35,026 nucleotides of DNA from Verrucomicrobiota bacterium. GTDB lineage: Bacteria > Verrucomicrobiota > Verrucomicrobiia > Chthoniobacterales > UBA10450. The position numbers and the translations under genes were made by a program. The notes under the pieces are model-generated. The model worked only from the letters and a program-made list of their open reading frames with translations, had not been told where the DNA came from and did no database searches. Positions 10,109-18,915 of the stretch are shown here, piece after piece. Each line of letters begins with the position of its first letter. The stretch's first letter is position 1. The DNA lies in assembly GCA_003221195.1 (NCBI GenBank), contig QHQO01000039.1:1-35026 (forward strand). Direction: 5' to 3'.

Positions 10109-11020
10109 ATGAAGTTCGGATTAACGCTTGTCGCTGCTCTTTTGTTCGCTGTTTCCACGTCGCACGGGCATGAAGCGATCTTTTCGTGGACTTACACGAC
10201 TGACCTTACGCCGAAAGGTCATGGCGAATTTGAGCAATGGATTACCACTCGTTGGGAAAAGGAGCATGGTAGCTATAGCGTTATCGATTTTCGTGAGGAG
10301 TTCGAATACGGCGTGACGGATAATTTCCAGCTCGCGATCTATCTCAACCATCATTACGTCCACGCGAATGACGATGTTCCGGCTGAAGATCCGGCGCATC
10401 CTGGCAATCGTTTGCGTGGCGCTTACGAAACCGGCGGTGAAGACGTGCACGCCGGACACAATCCGGCGACGACGTTCGACAGTTATCATTTTGAGTCGGT
10501 TTCGCTCGAAGGGATTTATCGGCTCCTGAGCCCTTACAAGGATCCAATTGGTCTCGCGCTTTATTTCGAACCATCGGTGGGTGATCAGGAAACAGAATTG
10601 GAATGGAAAATTCTGCTACAAAAGAACTGGCTCGAAGACCGGCTTGTTTGGGCGTTAAACGTCAATTACGAGCTCGAATTCGAAAAGGAGGACGGTGGCG
10701 GCTACGAGCGCGACGGCATGTTCGAATGGTTCACCGGACTTTCTTACCGCTTTGTGCGCAATTGGTCAGCAGGTTTGGAATTTTGGAATCATCACGAATT
10801 TGCCGATGCCACCATCCACGAGCATTCAGCCTACTTTTTGGGGCCGACGATTCATTATGGCGGCGAACGCTGGTGGGCTACCCTTGGATTCCTTCATCAG
10901 CTACCAATCGGAGAGGCGTTTAGTCACGATAACAAGGAGTTTGCCGCGCACGACGGCTACATCTTTGGCGACGAGCACGAAAAATACTACGTGCGCTTCA
11001 GAATGGGAATTAACTTCTAG
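10109..11020 (+). CDS. Exported His-rich protein, probably an outer-membrane barrel
   Basis: The 303-residue product begins with a signal peptide (MKFGLTLVAALLFAVSTSHG). The ATG at 10109 is preferred to the in-frame GTG at 10091 because it starts this peptide directly. The mature part is rich in alternating aromatic and polar residues and ends in an aromatic (FRMGINF), as outer-membrane beta-barrels do. It has many His, Asp and Glu residues, for example NHHYVHANDD, EDVHAGHN and WNHHEFAD, suggesting metal contacts. It may belong to the DUF6662-like group, but that name comes from memory and is uncertain. The FMN-binding protein gene starts six bases after its stop codon, so it is probably part of the flavin module that follows. 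Confidence 0.72.
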   Translation: MKFGLTLVAALLFAVSTSHGHEAIFSWTYTTDLTPKGHGEFEQWITTRWEKEHGSYSVIDFREEFEYGVTDNFQLAIYLNHHYVHANDDVPAEDPAHPGNRLRGAYETGGEDVHAGHNPATTFDSYHFESVSLEGIYRLLSPYKDPIGLALYFEPSVGDQETELEWKILLQKNWLEDRLVWALNVNYELEFEKEDGGGYERDGMFEWFTGLSYRFVRNWSAGLEFWNHHEFADATIHEHSAYFLGPTIHYGGERWWATLGFLHQLPIGEAFSHDNKEFAAHDGYIFGDEHEKYYVRFRMGINF

Positions 11021-11026
11021 CGCGTG

Positions 11027-11551
11027 ATGAAATCGGAGTTCGCATTCATCGCGCTGCCTATTTCCGCGCTGGTCGTGCCATCCGCGTTTGCCGTTCGATA
11101 CCTCACAGTCGATCAAGCGCAGCAGGCGATTTTTCCCGGCAAATCATTCACGGCGGCGCCGGTAAAGCTGACGAGCGTTCAACGCAAAGCCATTGAGCAG
11201 GCCAGCGGCGTCCGCGTCTTGCATGACGAGCAGCAGGTCTGGCGCGTCAGCGGCGGGGGTTGGTTTATCGTCGATGAAGTTGTCGGCAAACACGAATTCA
11301 TCACTTATGCGGCCGGACTCAATCCCGAGGGTTCGGTCAAGCAGATTGAAATCATGGGTTATCGCGAGACTTATGGAGGCCAGATTCGCGATCAAAAATG
11401 GCGAGCCCAATTTGTGGGAAAGACCAGCAAATCCACGCTTAAACTCGATAGCGACATCAAAAACATCAGTGGAGCAACTTTGAGTTGCCGGCACATCACC
11501 GACGGCGTGAAACGCCTTCTGGCATTTTATGAGATCGCACTCAGGCATTGA
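11027..11551 (+). CDS. Exported FMN-binding domain protein (ApbE substrate)
   Basis: The 174-residue protein has a signal peptide (MKSEFAFIALPISALVVPSAFA) and an FMN-binding domain like that of NqrC and RnfG. The flavinylation motif is ISGAT, with T151 as the predicted attachment site for FMN, followed by the usual helix (CRHITDGVKRLL). The middle part (GWFIVDEVVGKHEFITYAAGLNPEG, then GYRETYGGQI) matches the domain's core. The ATG at 11027 is preferred to the GTG at 11024. The gene overlaps apbE by 23 bases, and ApbE is the enzyme that would attach the flavin outside the cytoplasm. It probably carries electrons between the membrane protein encoded downstream and an unknown acceptor. Confidence 0.88.
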   Translation: MKSEFAFIALPISALVVPSAFAVRYLTVDQAQQAIFPGKSFTAAPVKLTSVQRKAIEQASGVRVLHDEQQVWRVSGGGWFIVDEVVGKHEFITYAAGLNPEGSVKQIEIMGYRETYGGQIRDQKWRAQFVGKTSKSTLKLDSDIKNISGATLSCRHITDGVKRLLAFYEIALRH

Positions 11552-12425
11552 AATTCGTCGCTGCCGCCCATTACTCGGCACGCTTGTGGAGATTGCATGT
11601 CAGGGATCGCCTCACGATATCGATTGCGCCTTCACCGCGATGGAAAAGGTGCAGCGGCTGATGAGTTTTCACGATCCTACCAGCGATGTCGCGCGAATGA
11701 ATCGCCATGCTTCGCGCCGCCCGGTCAAAGTTCATCCATGGACCTGGCGCGTTTTGAAATCCGCACAGGAATTTTCACGTAAAAGCGATGGCGTCTTTGA
11801 CATCACAATGGCCCGGCAACTGGTGAAATGGGATTATCTTCCGAGATCTGGCACGCGGCTTTGCAGTGCCGGAAGCTGGCGCGACATCGTTCTAGACGAT
11901 GAACACAACGTTCAATTCCGCCACCGGCTGATCGTTGATCTAGGAGGCATTGCCAAGGGCTTTGCGGTTGATCGCGCTGTTGCAGCGTTGAAAAATAATT
12001 CTGTCACGGCCGGAATCGTAAACGCGGGCGGTGATCTGCGAACATTTGGATCGGCCTCGGAGGTTGTTTATGTGCGTCATCCCGTCGAGCCGACACGCAC
12101 TGCCGGCGCGGTGCGTCTGCGCGAGCGTGCCATGGCGACCTCGGGAGTCTATTTCGAGCGTCGAAAATATCGCGGCAAGTATGTGGGCCCAATACTTGAC
12201 GGGCGTACTGGTCAATCTGCCTGCGAACTAATCAGCGTGACCGTCGCGGCTGCTGAATGCATGATAGCGGATGCGCTGACGAAACTTGTTTTTACGCTGC
12301 GTGAAAAGGTCGCGGGCTTGCTGGCGCAGTATCGTGCAGACGCACTGTTGCTTGAGCGCAATGGTACGCCATCCTGGATGTTTCACTCGCCATGCGACAC
12401 CCGCGACCAGACTCGATTCGATTGA
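11529..12425 (+). CDS. apbE: FAD:protein FMN transferase
   Basis: The 298-residue protein is an ApbE-family enzyme, which moves FMN from FAD to a threonine of an exported protein with magnesium as cofactor. Family landmarks are visible: VDLGGIAKGFAVDRA (FAD binding), NAGGDLRTFG, ATSGVYFE, ILDGRTG and the C-terminal ADALTK with a metal-binding Asp. No lipobox or clear signal peptide is seen at the N-terminus, which is unusual because most ApbE proteins act outside the cytoplasm; the export route or the start site may need revision. It overlaps the FMN-binding gene upstream by 23 bases and the membrane gene downstream by 34 bases, so the three are almost certainly one operon. Confidence 0.93.
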   Translation: MRSHSGIEIRRCRPLLGTLVEIACQGSPHDIDCAFTAMEKVQRLMSFHDPTSDVARMNRHASRRPVKVHPWTWRVLKSAQEFSRKSDGVFDITMARQLVKWDYLPRSGTRLCSAGSWRDIVLDDEHNVQFRHRLIVDLGGIAKGFAVDRAVAALKNNSVTAGIVNAGGDLRTFGSASEVVYVRHPVEPTRTAGAVRLRERAMATSGVYFERRKYRGKYVGPILDGRTGQSACELISVTVAAAECMIADALTKLVFTLREKVAGLLAQYRADALLLERNGTPSWMFHSPCDTRDQTRFD

Positions 12426-12976
12426 AGCCCTTGCAGAGATATTTTCTCTACGCCGTCGTAGCGCTGCTTTTTTTTAGCGGCGTCGCGTGGGCATATTGGA
12501 ATTATCTGGCTGTGTCGCCCGGCGATTTTGAAACAAGCGCGAAAACCTGGGCGATGAAGCTCCATGGCGCGGCCGCGATGGCGATTCTGGTATTGATCGG
12601 CATGCTGTTGACTGGCCATGTGAGATTCGCATGGCGCGCGGGCCGTAACCGCCTAAACGGCTCGGTGTTTCTGAGTGCGTTCGCTGTTTTGACCATCACC
12701 GGCTACGGTCTTTATTACGCGGGCGGCGAAAGACTGCGTGCGTGGACCAGTTGGATTCATCTCGCTATCGGCCTGGTTTTGCCGATCTTACTGCTGATCC
12801 ACATCTTTCTGGGAAGGAGGACACGCCCTTTGGGTCAATCTCGAACCCGATCGCGTCTGGCGTCCCAGGGCGCGACAGACAGACATCCAAAGCCCTTTAC
12901 CACGAATCCCAATACGGCACTAAGTGAAGCCAGTAATAACGCTGAATTTCGGGTTGCACATCGACCCTTGCTGTAG
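12392..12976 (+). CDS. Four-helix membrane protein with paired histidines (DUF4405-like, probable cytochrome b)
   Basis: The 194-residue product has four predicted membrane helices at about residues 15-37, 56-77, 90-110 and 118-140, then a polar tail of about 54 residues. Helix 2 has H58 and H76, and helix 4 has H123 and H137. Such spacing fits two stacked b-type haems, as in DUF4405- and PepSY-related electron-transfer proteins. Haem binding is inference from the histidine pattern. The ATG at 12392 overlaps apbE by 34 bases; an in-frame TTG at 12422 overlapping the apbE stop codon is an alternative start. It is a likely route for electrons from the quinone pool to the FMN protein encoded two genes upstream. 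Confidence 0.75.
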   Translation: MRHPRPDSIRLKPLQRYFLYAVVALLFFSGVAWAYWNYLAVSPGDFETSAKTWAMKLHGAAAMAILVLIGMLLTGHVRFAWRAGRNRLNGSVFLSAFAVLTITGYGLYYAGGERLRAWTSWIHLAIGLVLPILLLIHIFLGRRTRPLGQSRTRSRLASQGATDRHPKPFTTNPNTALSEASNNAEFRVAHRPLL

Positions 12977-13024
12977 CATCTTCACCGTCCCGCTCTGAAG
13001 TTCCCCTCTTGCGGATTTTCTCCT

Positions 13025-13756
13025 ATGGCCGATACGACAGAATTAGTACCTGAGCTTTTGGAAGCTGGTGTTCATTTTGGACATCAGACGAAGCGCTGGA
13101 ATCCGAAGATGAAGGCGTTCATCTTCGAACAGCGGAATCAGATTTACATCATTAATTTGGACGAGACCGTGCTTCAGCTTCGGCGGGCCACGGAATTTCT
13201 GCAGGAAGTCACACGCCGTGGAGGCAGAATTTTATTCGTTGGTTGCAAGAAACAGGCGCAGGAAGCGATAAAGGAGGCTGCTCTGGCCTGCGGTCAGTTT
13301 TACGTCAATCAGCGTTGGCTGGGCGGTACATTGACCAACCTCGCGACCATTCGCAAGAGCATCGGGCGACTGCGATACATCGAAGAGATCGAGAAATCAC
13401 CCGAATACAAGAAGATGGGCAAGCAGGAACTGGCTGCTCTTAATCGTGAGGCGGCAAAGCTCCGGCGTAATCTCGAGGGCATCATCGAGATGTCGCAATT
13501 GCCCGACGTCCTTGTGGTGATCGATACGATTCGTGAACAAAACGCCGTGAACGAAGCGCGGCGCCTTGGGATTCCAGTGGTTGCCATCGTGGACACGAAT
13601 GCGGACCCAGACATCATCGATTACCCAATCGCTGGCAACGACGACGCGATCCGCGCGATTCGCGTGATTCTGCAGAAGCTTGTGGATGCTATTGTATCGG
13701 CGAGCAACGAAGCGCGCATCCGCGAGCAAGTCGAAATGGCTGGCGTTTCAGCGTAG
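13025..13756 (+). CDS. rpsB: Small ribosomal subunit protein uS2
   Basis: The 243-residue protein is S2, a late-assembling 30S protein. It shows the family's opening LLEAGVHFGHQTKRWNPKM, the QRWLGGTLTNL segment, LPDVLVVIDT and the ending motif VDTNADPDIIDYPIAGNDDAIRAI. The Shine-Dalgarno is poor. It begins 48 bases after the membrane protein gene, so its own promoter probably lies within the tail of that gene. tsf follows after 73 bases, part of which is a heptamer array. The pair rpsB-tsf is near universal in bacteria. Confidence 0.98.
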   Translation: MADTTELVPELLEAGVHFGHQTKRWNPKMKAFIFEQRNQIYIINLDETVLQLRRATEFLQEVTRRGGRILFVGCKKQAQEAIKEAALACGQFYVNQRWLGGTLTNLATIRKSIGRLRYIEEIEKSPEYKKMGKQELAALNREAAKLRRNLEGIIEMSQLPDVLVVIDTIREQNAVNEARRLGIPVVAIVDTNADPDIIDYPIAGNDDAIRAIRVILQKLVDAIVSASNEARIREQVEMAGVSA

Positions 13757-13762
13757 CCAGCC

Positions 13763-13790
13763 GATAGCCAATAGCCGATGGTTGATAGTT
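13763..13790. repeat. Degenerate heptamer tandem array between rpsB and tsf
   Basis: Four 7-base units in a row start at 13763, 13770, 13777 and 13784. The first two follow GATAGCC and the last two follow GATRGTT. The array begins six bases after the rpsB stop codon. No spacer or open reading frame is involved. It is one of four short tandem arrays in the window, each made of a different word. Confidence 0.75.
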
Positions 13791-13829
13791 AACCTGCGCT
13801 GGATTCTCTTTTAAGGCTCTAATCAATTC

Positions 13830-14447
13830 ATGAAGACAACAGCTGAGATCGATCCCCAACTAGTTAAACAACTCCGCGAAAAAACCAACGCAGGTTTTAT
13901 GGATTGCAAGCGCGCCCTTGTGGAGAGCGCTGGCGATCTGGAGAAAGCGGAGACGATTTTGCGGACCAAGGGAATTGCCAGCGCGGGAAAGAAAGCTTCG
14001 CGTGCAACGAAAGAAGGGGTCGTCGCTTCTTATATTCACCTGCAAGGGAAGGTTGGCGTGCTAGTGGAGGTGAATTGTGAGACCGACTTCGTGGCGAGGA
14101 ACGAGAACTTTCGCGAATTCGTGAAGGATATCACACTGCATATTGCGGCAGCCCACCCGCTTTACGTCAGCCGTGCAGATGTGCCAGGCAATCTCATCGA
14201 AGCCGAACGCGAAATTTACAAAGCCCAGGTCAAAGGCAAACCGGCGAACGTTGCCGACAAAATTGTCGAAGGAAAACTCGACAAATTCTACAGCACCGTT
14301 TGCTTGCTCGAACAAGGTTTCATCAAGAATCCTGATGTGACCATCAAGGATTTGCTCAACACCAAGATTTCCGAGCTGGGCGAGAATATCATCATCCGCC
14401 GTTTTGTCCGCTATCTCGTCGGCGAGGCGCTACCGAGTGAAGCGTAG
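13830..14447 (+). CDS. tsf: Elongation factor Ts
   Basis: The 205-residue protein is EF-Ts, the guanine-nucleotide exchange factor for EF-Tu. The N-terminal UBA-like part is VKQLREKTNAGFMDCKRAL, and the core has the signature CETDFVARNENFREFVKDI. At 205 residues it is the short form with a reduced C-terminal half, unlike the roughly 280-residue E. coli protein. The ending GENIIIRRFVRYLVGEAL is typical. pyrH and frr, which often follow tsf, are absent; a REP-like palindrome and the ligD gene come next. Confidence 0.97.
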   Translation: MKTTAEIDPQLVKQLREKTNAGFMDCKRALVESAGDLEKAETILRTKGIASAGKKASRATKEGVVASYIHLQGKVGVLVEVNCETDFVARNENFREFVKDITLHIAAAHPLYVSRADVPGNLIEAEREIYKAQVKGKPANVADKIVEGKLDKFYSTVCLLEQGFIKNPDVTIKDLLNTKISELGENIIIRRFVRYLVGEALPSEA

Positions 14448-14451
14448 GCCG

Positions 14452-14476
14452 TTGTAGCGGCGTTCGCCGCTGCGAA
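14452..14476. repeat. REP-like palindrome, copy 1 (after tsf)
   Basis: The element opens with TTGTAGCGGCG. AGCGGCG (14456-14462) and CGCCGCT (14465-14471) form a perfect 7-base stem around TT. The same TTGTAGCGGCG opening occurs at 23234, and a related inverted form lies at 33385, so it probably belongs to a dispersed palindromic family. It could also help end tsf transcription, although no U tract follows. Confidence 0.65.
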
Positions 14477-14563
14477 CATCGGACGTAGTCATAGGCTGCT
14501 TGATACAAGCAACCTCCATAACGTCGCGTGCACACGGCTAATCCGCAGTTAAGTTGCCGTGGA

Positions 14564-16285
14564 ATGGGACTGGCCGAATACAAGCGGAAACGGGACTTCA
14601 AGAAAACAGCCGAGCCTGCCGGAGGCAAGCCATTGCCCGAGAAAATCAAAGGTGCGTCGCGTTTCGTCATTCAAAAGCACGCTGCGCGCCGCTTGCACTA
14701 CGACTTCCGCTTGGAGATGGAGGGCGTGCTAAAATCATGGGCATTGCCCAAAGGGCTTCCCTGGAAACGAGGTGAAAAACATCTCGCAGTGGAAGTGGAG
14801 GATCATCCGATCGAATACGCAGACTTCGAAGGAATTATCCCGGAGGGGCAATATGGCGGCGGCACGGTGATGGTGTGGGACCGTGGGAATTACCGCGTTT
14901 ATGGCGAACAACCTGTGAAATCGCTTAAGGAAGGCAAGCTGCATCTCGTTCTCGAAGGCGAAAAAGCAAAAGGCGAATGGACACTTGTGCGAATTCGCGG
15001 TCGTGATGATGAAAAAAATCAATGGCTGATCCTGAAAACGGGAGGCGATGCGAAACCGATATCAAAAAAAAAGGAAGACCATTCGGTCAAAACAGGACGC
15101 ACCATGGAGCAAATCGCAGAAGCTCGCGATGCCGAGTGGGAATCCGGTCGCGAAGCGGACGAGAGCTCTTCATCAGAATTCAAAGCTCGCGTCCGTGCCG
15201 CCATAAAAAAAAAGACGAAAGACGCGGTTGTAGGACAGGCACATCGCATGCCGGCCGCAAAGCGCGTCGACCGAACCGCTCGCTCTGAAATAGCGTCCCT
15301 ACCAAATTTACCCTCGGCAAAAGCTCGTTTCAGCGAGCCGATGAAAGCGAAGCTGGTCGAGGAACCACCGGCGACCGGCGATTGGATTTACGAACTCAAA
15401 TTCGACGGTATCCGTCTGATCGGAGTCAAAAGGGACGAAAAAGTTTCACTGCTATCGCGAAATGAAAATGAATTGACTGGGCGCTTCCCCGAGATCATCG
15501 AAGCGATAAAAACTTTGCCAGCGCGTGAATGTGTAATCGATGGCGAAGTGGTAGCGCTCGACGAGGAGGGGCGTTCTTCGTTTCAACTCCTGCAAGCACG
15601 CGAGATGGAGGGGCGAAAGACACCAGTTTATTTTTACGCTTTCGATCTGCTCCAGCTCGACGGGAAGAGTCTGATTTCGCTTCCATTAAAGGCGCGCAAA
15701 AACGCTCTGGAAAAACTCTGCGCTGACGCCGGTGACCCGATCCGTTACTCAGGCGCGATCGGCGGCGATGCCAAACGACTTCTCGAAGAGGTAAGGCGCC
15801 GGTGCTTGGAAGGCATTATCGGCAAACAACCTAACTCTGTTTACGAATCCGGGCGCAGAAGCGGCGCGTGGATAAAGCTCAAATGTGTCAACGAACAGGA
15901 ATTCGTTATCGGCGGATACACGCCGCCGCAAGGCTCTCGCAAATATTTCGGTGCGATCCTCGTTGGTTACTATGAGAACAAGAAACTCACTTTCGCCGGC
16001 AAAGTTGGCACTGGCTTCACTGTGAAATCATTGTCGACCTTGTACAAGAAATTTCAGAAAGAAGCGCGCGATCATTGCCCTTTTGTCGATCTACCATCAA
16101 AGCAAAATGGGCAATGGATTCAAGACATCACGCCTTTGATGATGCGCAAAATGCATTGGGTAAGGCCAGTTTTCGTTTGCGAAATCAAATTTGCGGAGTG
16201 GACCCGCGACGGGAAACTCCGCGCGCCGGTTTTCCTTGGGTTGCGTGAAGATAAAAATCCGACCGACGTTGTTCGCGAAGTCTAA
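14564..16285 (+). CDS. ligD: LigD-type ATP-dependent DNA ligase with 3'-phosphoesterase domain
   Basis: The 573-residue protein has two of the three LigD modules. The N-terminal 3'-phosphoesterase domain spans about residues 30-160, with FVIQKHAARRLHYDFRLE and HPIEYADFEGIIPEGQYG. After a basic, low-complexity linker (about 165-255) comes the ATP-dependent ligase domain. Its nucleotidyl lysine is K279 in ELKFDGIRL; motif III is YFYAFDLLQLDG, motif IV is EGIIGK and motif V is WIKLKC. An OB fold follows. The domain order is phosphoesterase then ligase, without the polymerase, which is encoded separately at 26844-27761. The role is end-joining repair of double-strand breaks. The ATG at 14564 is preferred to the in-frame GTG at 14528. 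No Ku gene is in the window. Confidence 0.93.
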   Translation: MGLAEYKRKRDFKKTAEPAGGKPLPEKIKGASRFVIQKHAARRLHYDFRLEMEGVLKSWALPKGLPWKRGEKHLAVEVEDHPIEYADFEGIIPEGQYGGGTVMVWDRGNYRVYGEQPVKSLKEGKLHLVLEGEKAKGEWTLVRIRGRDDEKNQWLILKTGGDAKPISKKKEDHSVKTGRTMEQIAEARDAEWESGREADESSSSEFKARVRAAIKKKTKDAVVGQAHRMPAAKRVDRTARSEIASLPNLPSAKARFSEPMKAKLVEEPPATGDWIYELKFDGIRLIGVKRDEKVSLLSRNENELTGRFPEIIEAIKTLPARECVIDGEVVALDEEGRSSFQLLQAREMEGRKTPVYFYAFDLLQLDGKSLISLPLKARKNALEKLCADAGDPIRYSGAIGGDAKRLLEEVRRRCLEGIIGKQPNSVYESGRRSGAWIKLKCVNEQEFVIGGYTPPQGSRKYFGAILVGYYENKKLTFAGKVGTGFTVKSLSTLYKKFQKEARDHCPFVDLPSKQNGQWIQDITPLMMRKMHWVRPVFVCEIKFAEWTRDGKLRAPVFLGLREDKNPTDVVREV

Positions 16286-16381
16286 AGGCAAGCGACAATA
16301 ATTGCTCGTGGGCTAGTGGTTACGTGCGGATTTATAAGCGACTGATCAACAACAGACAGGAGTATTGGAGGTTCTCGTTTA

Positions 16382-18559
16382 ATGGCAAGGGAAGTTATCC
16401 GCGTCCGGGACGCGTTTTACATTCGCTCGTCGTCATCTCGCATCGACGTTCGTACCCGCGTTCTCAAACAGGGAGACACGTTCGCGGTGTTCGATCGGTT
16501 CGGCGACATCGACACATTCGGTACCGGCGAACTCGGCATATACTACCAGGACACCCGATTTTTATCCCGCTTGACCTTGAAGCTTGGGAAAGATCGGCCC
16601 CTGTTGCTGAGTTCCACCGTCAGAGAAGACAATGCCGTTTTGGCGGTGGATTCAACAAACCCGGATGTATTTCGCAACAGTGAGATAGTGATCCCGCGAG
16701 GCATAGTCCACATCTTTCGCTCGAAAATTTTGTGGAAGAGAACGTGTCAGGAGCGGCTTCGAATTCATAACTACGGACGCGCGGTAATGGATTTTTCTTT
16801 CTCGATCGAATTCGATGCCGATTTTGCTGACATTTTCGAATTGCGAGGCACGATGCGGGAGCGCCGCGGCCGCCGCTTAGAGACAAAAATTGCGCAAGAT
16901 GAGGTGGTGCTCGCATACGAGGGATTGGATGGACGACCTCGTCGAACGCGAATCGTTTTCGAACCGCCGCCCACTCGATTAAGCGAATCTGCGGCCAACT
17001 ACCAAATTCGGCTCGAGCCTGGCGAAGACGCCAGTTATCGATGGGTAATCGCCTGCGAGGTGGATGCTGACTCACGAGGACAGATCGAGCCTTGTTATGA
17101 AAAGATCGTCCAGGAGGCGGCGACCGCTCTGGAATCGGCGCATGCACGTCAGCCTCTGATTTTTACCTCAAATGAGCAATTCAACGATTGGCTGAATCGC
17201 TCGCTCGCCGATCTTGAAATGATGCGGACCGAAACTCCGTATGGATCGTATCCTTACGCTGGTGTTCCGTGGTTTAGCACGGAATTTGGGCGAGACGGAA
17301 TTATTACCGCGCTCCAGTGCATGTGGTTCGATCCCACCCTCGCGCGCGGCGTCCTGGCGTACCTAGCTGGTACGCAAGCGGATGCAGAGAACGCCGAGCA
17401 AGATGCACAACCAGGCAAAATCCTTCATGAAACACGCGCGGGCGAGATGGCCGTCTTGGGCGAGATTCCGTTCAAGCGTTATTACGGAACGATCGACGCA
17501 ACCCCACTTTTCATCATTCTTGCCGGCGCGTACTACAGGCGCACCGGTGACCGCGCATTTGTCGAGTTAATTTGGCCGAACGTGGAGCGAGCGCTCGCAT
17601 GGATCGATCATTATGGCGACATCGATGGCGACGGCTTTGTGGAATATACTCGCAGATCGAAACTTGGGCTTATTCATCAAGGCTGGAAGGACTCTCACGA
17701 TGCAGTTTTCCACGCGGACGGCACTTCTGCCGAGGGACCAATCGCTCTGTGCGAAGTGCAAGGCTACGTTTACGCTGCAAAGCTGGCGGCGGCCGCATTG
17801 GCTGAACTCTTCGGCGATGATGCACGGGCGCGTGATTTGTCGAAGCAAGCCAAAACCCTCCGCCAACGATTCGAAGAGAGTTTCTGGTGTGATGAGCTTT
17901 CCACCTACGCGCTTGCGCTCGATGGCAGGAAGCAACCCTGCAGGGTCCGCACGTCGAACGCGGGTCATTGCCTTTTTGCCGGAATCACATCCGCAGAGCA
18001 TGCGCGTCGTATTGCTGCGACACTGACACATGAAACGTGCTTCTCCGGTTGGGGAATTCGGACAGTCGCTACCAGCGAGGCGCGTTACAATCCGATGTCG
18101 TATCACAACGGATCGGTCTGGCCCCATGACAACTCGTTAATCGCCGCCGGGTTCGCCCGCTACGATCTGAAAGAATCAGCAGCGATCATCCTAGCCGGTC
18201 TGCTCGATGCGAGCCTGTTCTTTGATCTGCACCGTCTTCCCGAGCTGTTTTGCGGTTTCCCCAGACGCCCCGGTGAAGCCCCGACGTTGTATCCTGTAGC
18301 TTGTGCTCCACAATCCTGGGCGTCGGCCGCTGTGTTTCTTCTGCTAGAAGCTTGCCTGGGCCTGAGCGTTTCGGCTTCGGAACGAAGACTGACGTTCTCG
18401 AAGCCGGTCTTACCGCGTTTCCTCAAGCAGGTGACGATCCGTGGTTTAAAGGTAGCCGCCGGACGCGCGGATCTTTTGCTTACCAGACACGACGCCGGAG
18501 ACGTCGGCGTCAATGTGCTTCGGCGTGAAGGAGCGTTGGACGTCGTTGTTTTGAAGTAG
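16382..18559 (+). CDS. Amylo-alpha-1,6-glucosidase / glycogen-debranching-like protein
   Basis: The 725-residue protein matches bacterial glycogen-debranching-type enzymes with an N-terminal bis domain (about residues 25-220) and a C-terminal (alpha/alpha)6 barrel. The N-terminal part has VFDRFGDIDTFGTGELGIYYQDTRFLS. The barrel carries PWFSTEFGRDGIITALQ (about residues 296-312), the DGDGFVEY motif near 415, GWKDSHDAV near 435 and SYHNGSVWPHDNSLIA near 571. These segments hold the acidic residues expected for catalysis. The substrate is probably an alpha-glucan or glucoside; the exact bond is not certain. No signal peptide is seen. GGAGG at 16367-16371 lies 10 bases before the ATG. No other glycogen gene is nearby. 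Confidence 0.88.
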   Translation: MAREVIRVRDAFYIRSSSSRIDVRTRVLKQGDTFAVFDRFGDIDTFGTGELGIYYQDTRFLSRLTLKLGKDRPLLLSSTVREDNAVLAVDSTNPDVFRNSEIVIPRGIVHIFRSKILWKRTCQERLRIHNYGRAVMDFSFSIEFDADFADIFELRGTMRERRGRRLETKIAQDEVVLAYEGLDGRPRRTRIVFEPPPTRLSESAANYQIRLEPGEDASYRWVIACEVDADSRGQIEPCYEKIVQEAATALESAHARQPLIFTSNEQFNDWLNRSLADLEMMRTETPYGSYPYAGVPWFSTEFGRDGIITALQCMWFDPTLARGVLAYLAGTQADAENAEQDAQPGKILHETRAGEMAVLGEIPFKRYYGTIDATPLFIILAGAYYRRTGDRAFVELIWPNVERALAWIDHYGDIDGDGFVEYTRRSKLGLIHQGWKDSHDAVFHADGTSAEGPIALCEVQGYVYAAKLAAAALAELFGDDARARDLSKQAKTLRQRFEESFWCDELSTYALALDGRKQPCRVRTSNAGHCLFAGITSAEHARRIAATLTHETCFSGWGIRTVATSEARYNPMSYHNGSVWPHDNSLIAAGFARYDLKESAAIILAGLLDASLFFDLHRLPELFCGFPRRPGEAPTLYPVACAPQSWASAAVFLLLEACLGLSVSASERRLTFSKPVLPRFLKQVTIRGLKVAAGRADLLLTRHDAGDVGVNVLRREGALDVVVLK

Positions 18560-18612
18560 TCCCGTTTTTGAATTGCGCTTGTTCGCACGACGCAGGCAAA
18601 TATGGTGAAGAA

Positions 18613-18915
18613 GTGAAAGCAAAGGTCATCGTCATGCCGAAGGCTGCCGTGCTCGATCCTCAGGGTAATGCGGTGCGTGATGCCATGCGGCACCTGGGAA
18701 TGCCGGAAGTCCGCAGCGTTAGAATTGGGAAATACATGGAGATAGATATCGATGGGCAAAATGGTGATCTTGAAACGCGATTGCGCGGTCTTTGTCGCGA
18801 TTTGCTTTCAAATCCGGTCATTGAAGATTACCAGTTGAAAAAAGCGGAGGACGAAGAGGAAAGGAAAATGCCCAACTCTCAACTGCGCAAATCAAAGGCA
18901 AGGAAACGAAAATGA
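18613..18915 (+). CDS. purS: Phosphoribosylformylglycinamidine synthase subunit PurS
   Basis: The product of 100 residues is PurS, the small subunit that bridges PurQ and PurL in the fourth step of purine synthesis. The family's opening is KAKVIVMPKAAVLDPQGNAVRDAMRHLG, followed by VRIGKYMEIDIDG and LLSNPVIEDYQL. The GTG at 18613 is chosen because it starts exactly where the domain starts; the open frame reaches back to 18568 without similarity. A Lys/Arg/Glu-rich tail of about 20 residues extends beyond the usual end (about 80 residues). The last four bases overlap the start of the next gene (ATGA). Confidence 0.93.
   Translation: MKAKVIVMPKAAVLDPQGNAVRDAMRHLGMPEVRSVRIGKYMEIDIDGQNGDLETRLRGLCRDLLSNPVIEDYQLKKAEDEEERKMPNSQLRKSKARKRK

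Noticed and set aside
12940-12975. Promoter for rpsB (TTGCAC with TAGCAT)
   Set aside because: The spacing of about 14 bases is too short for a normal sigma-70-type site.
16359-16370. A further copy of the octamer array before the debranching enzyme
   Set aside because: GGAGTATTGGAG matches the units behind rpoC, but only one and a half units are present and the GGAG serves as the ribosome-binding site, so chance is likely.
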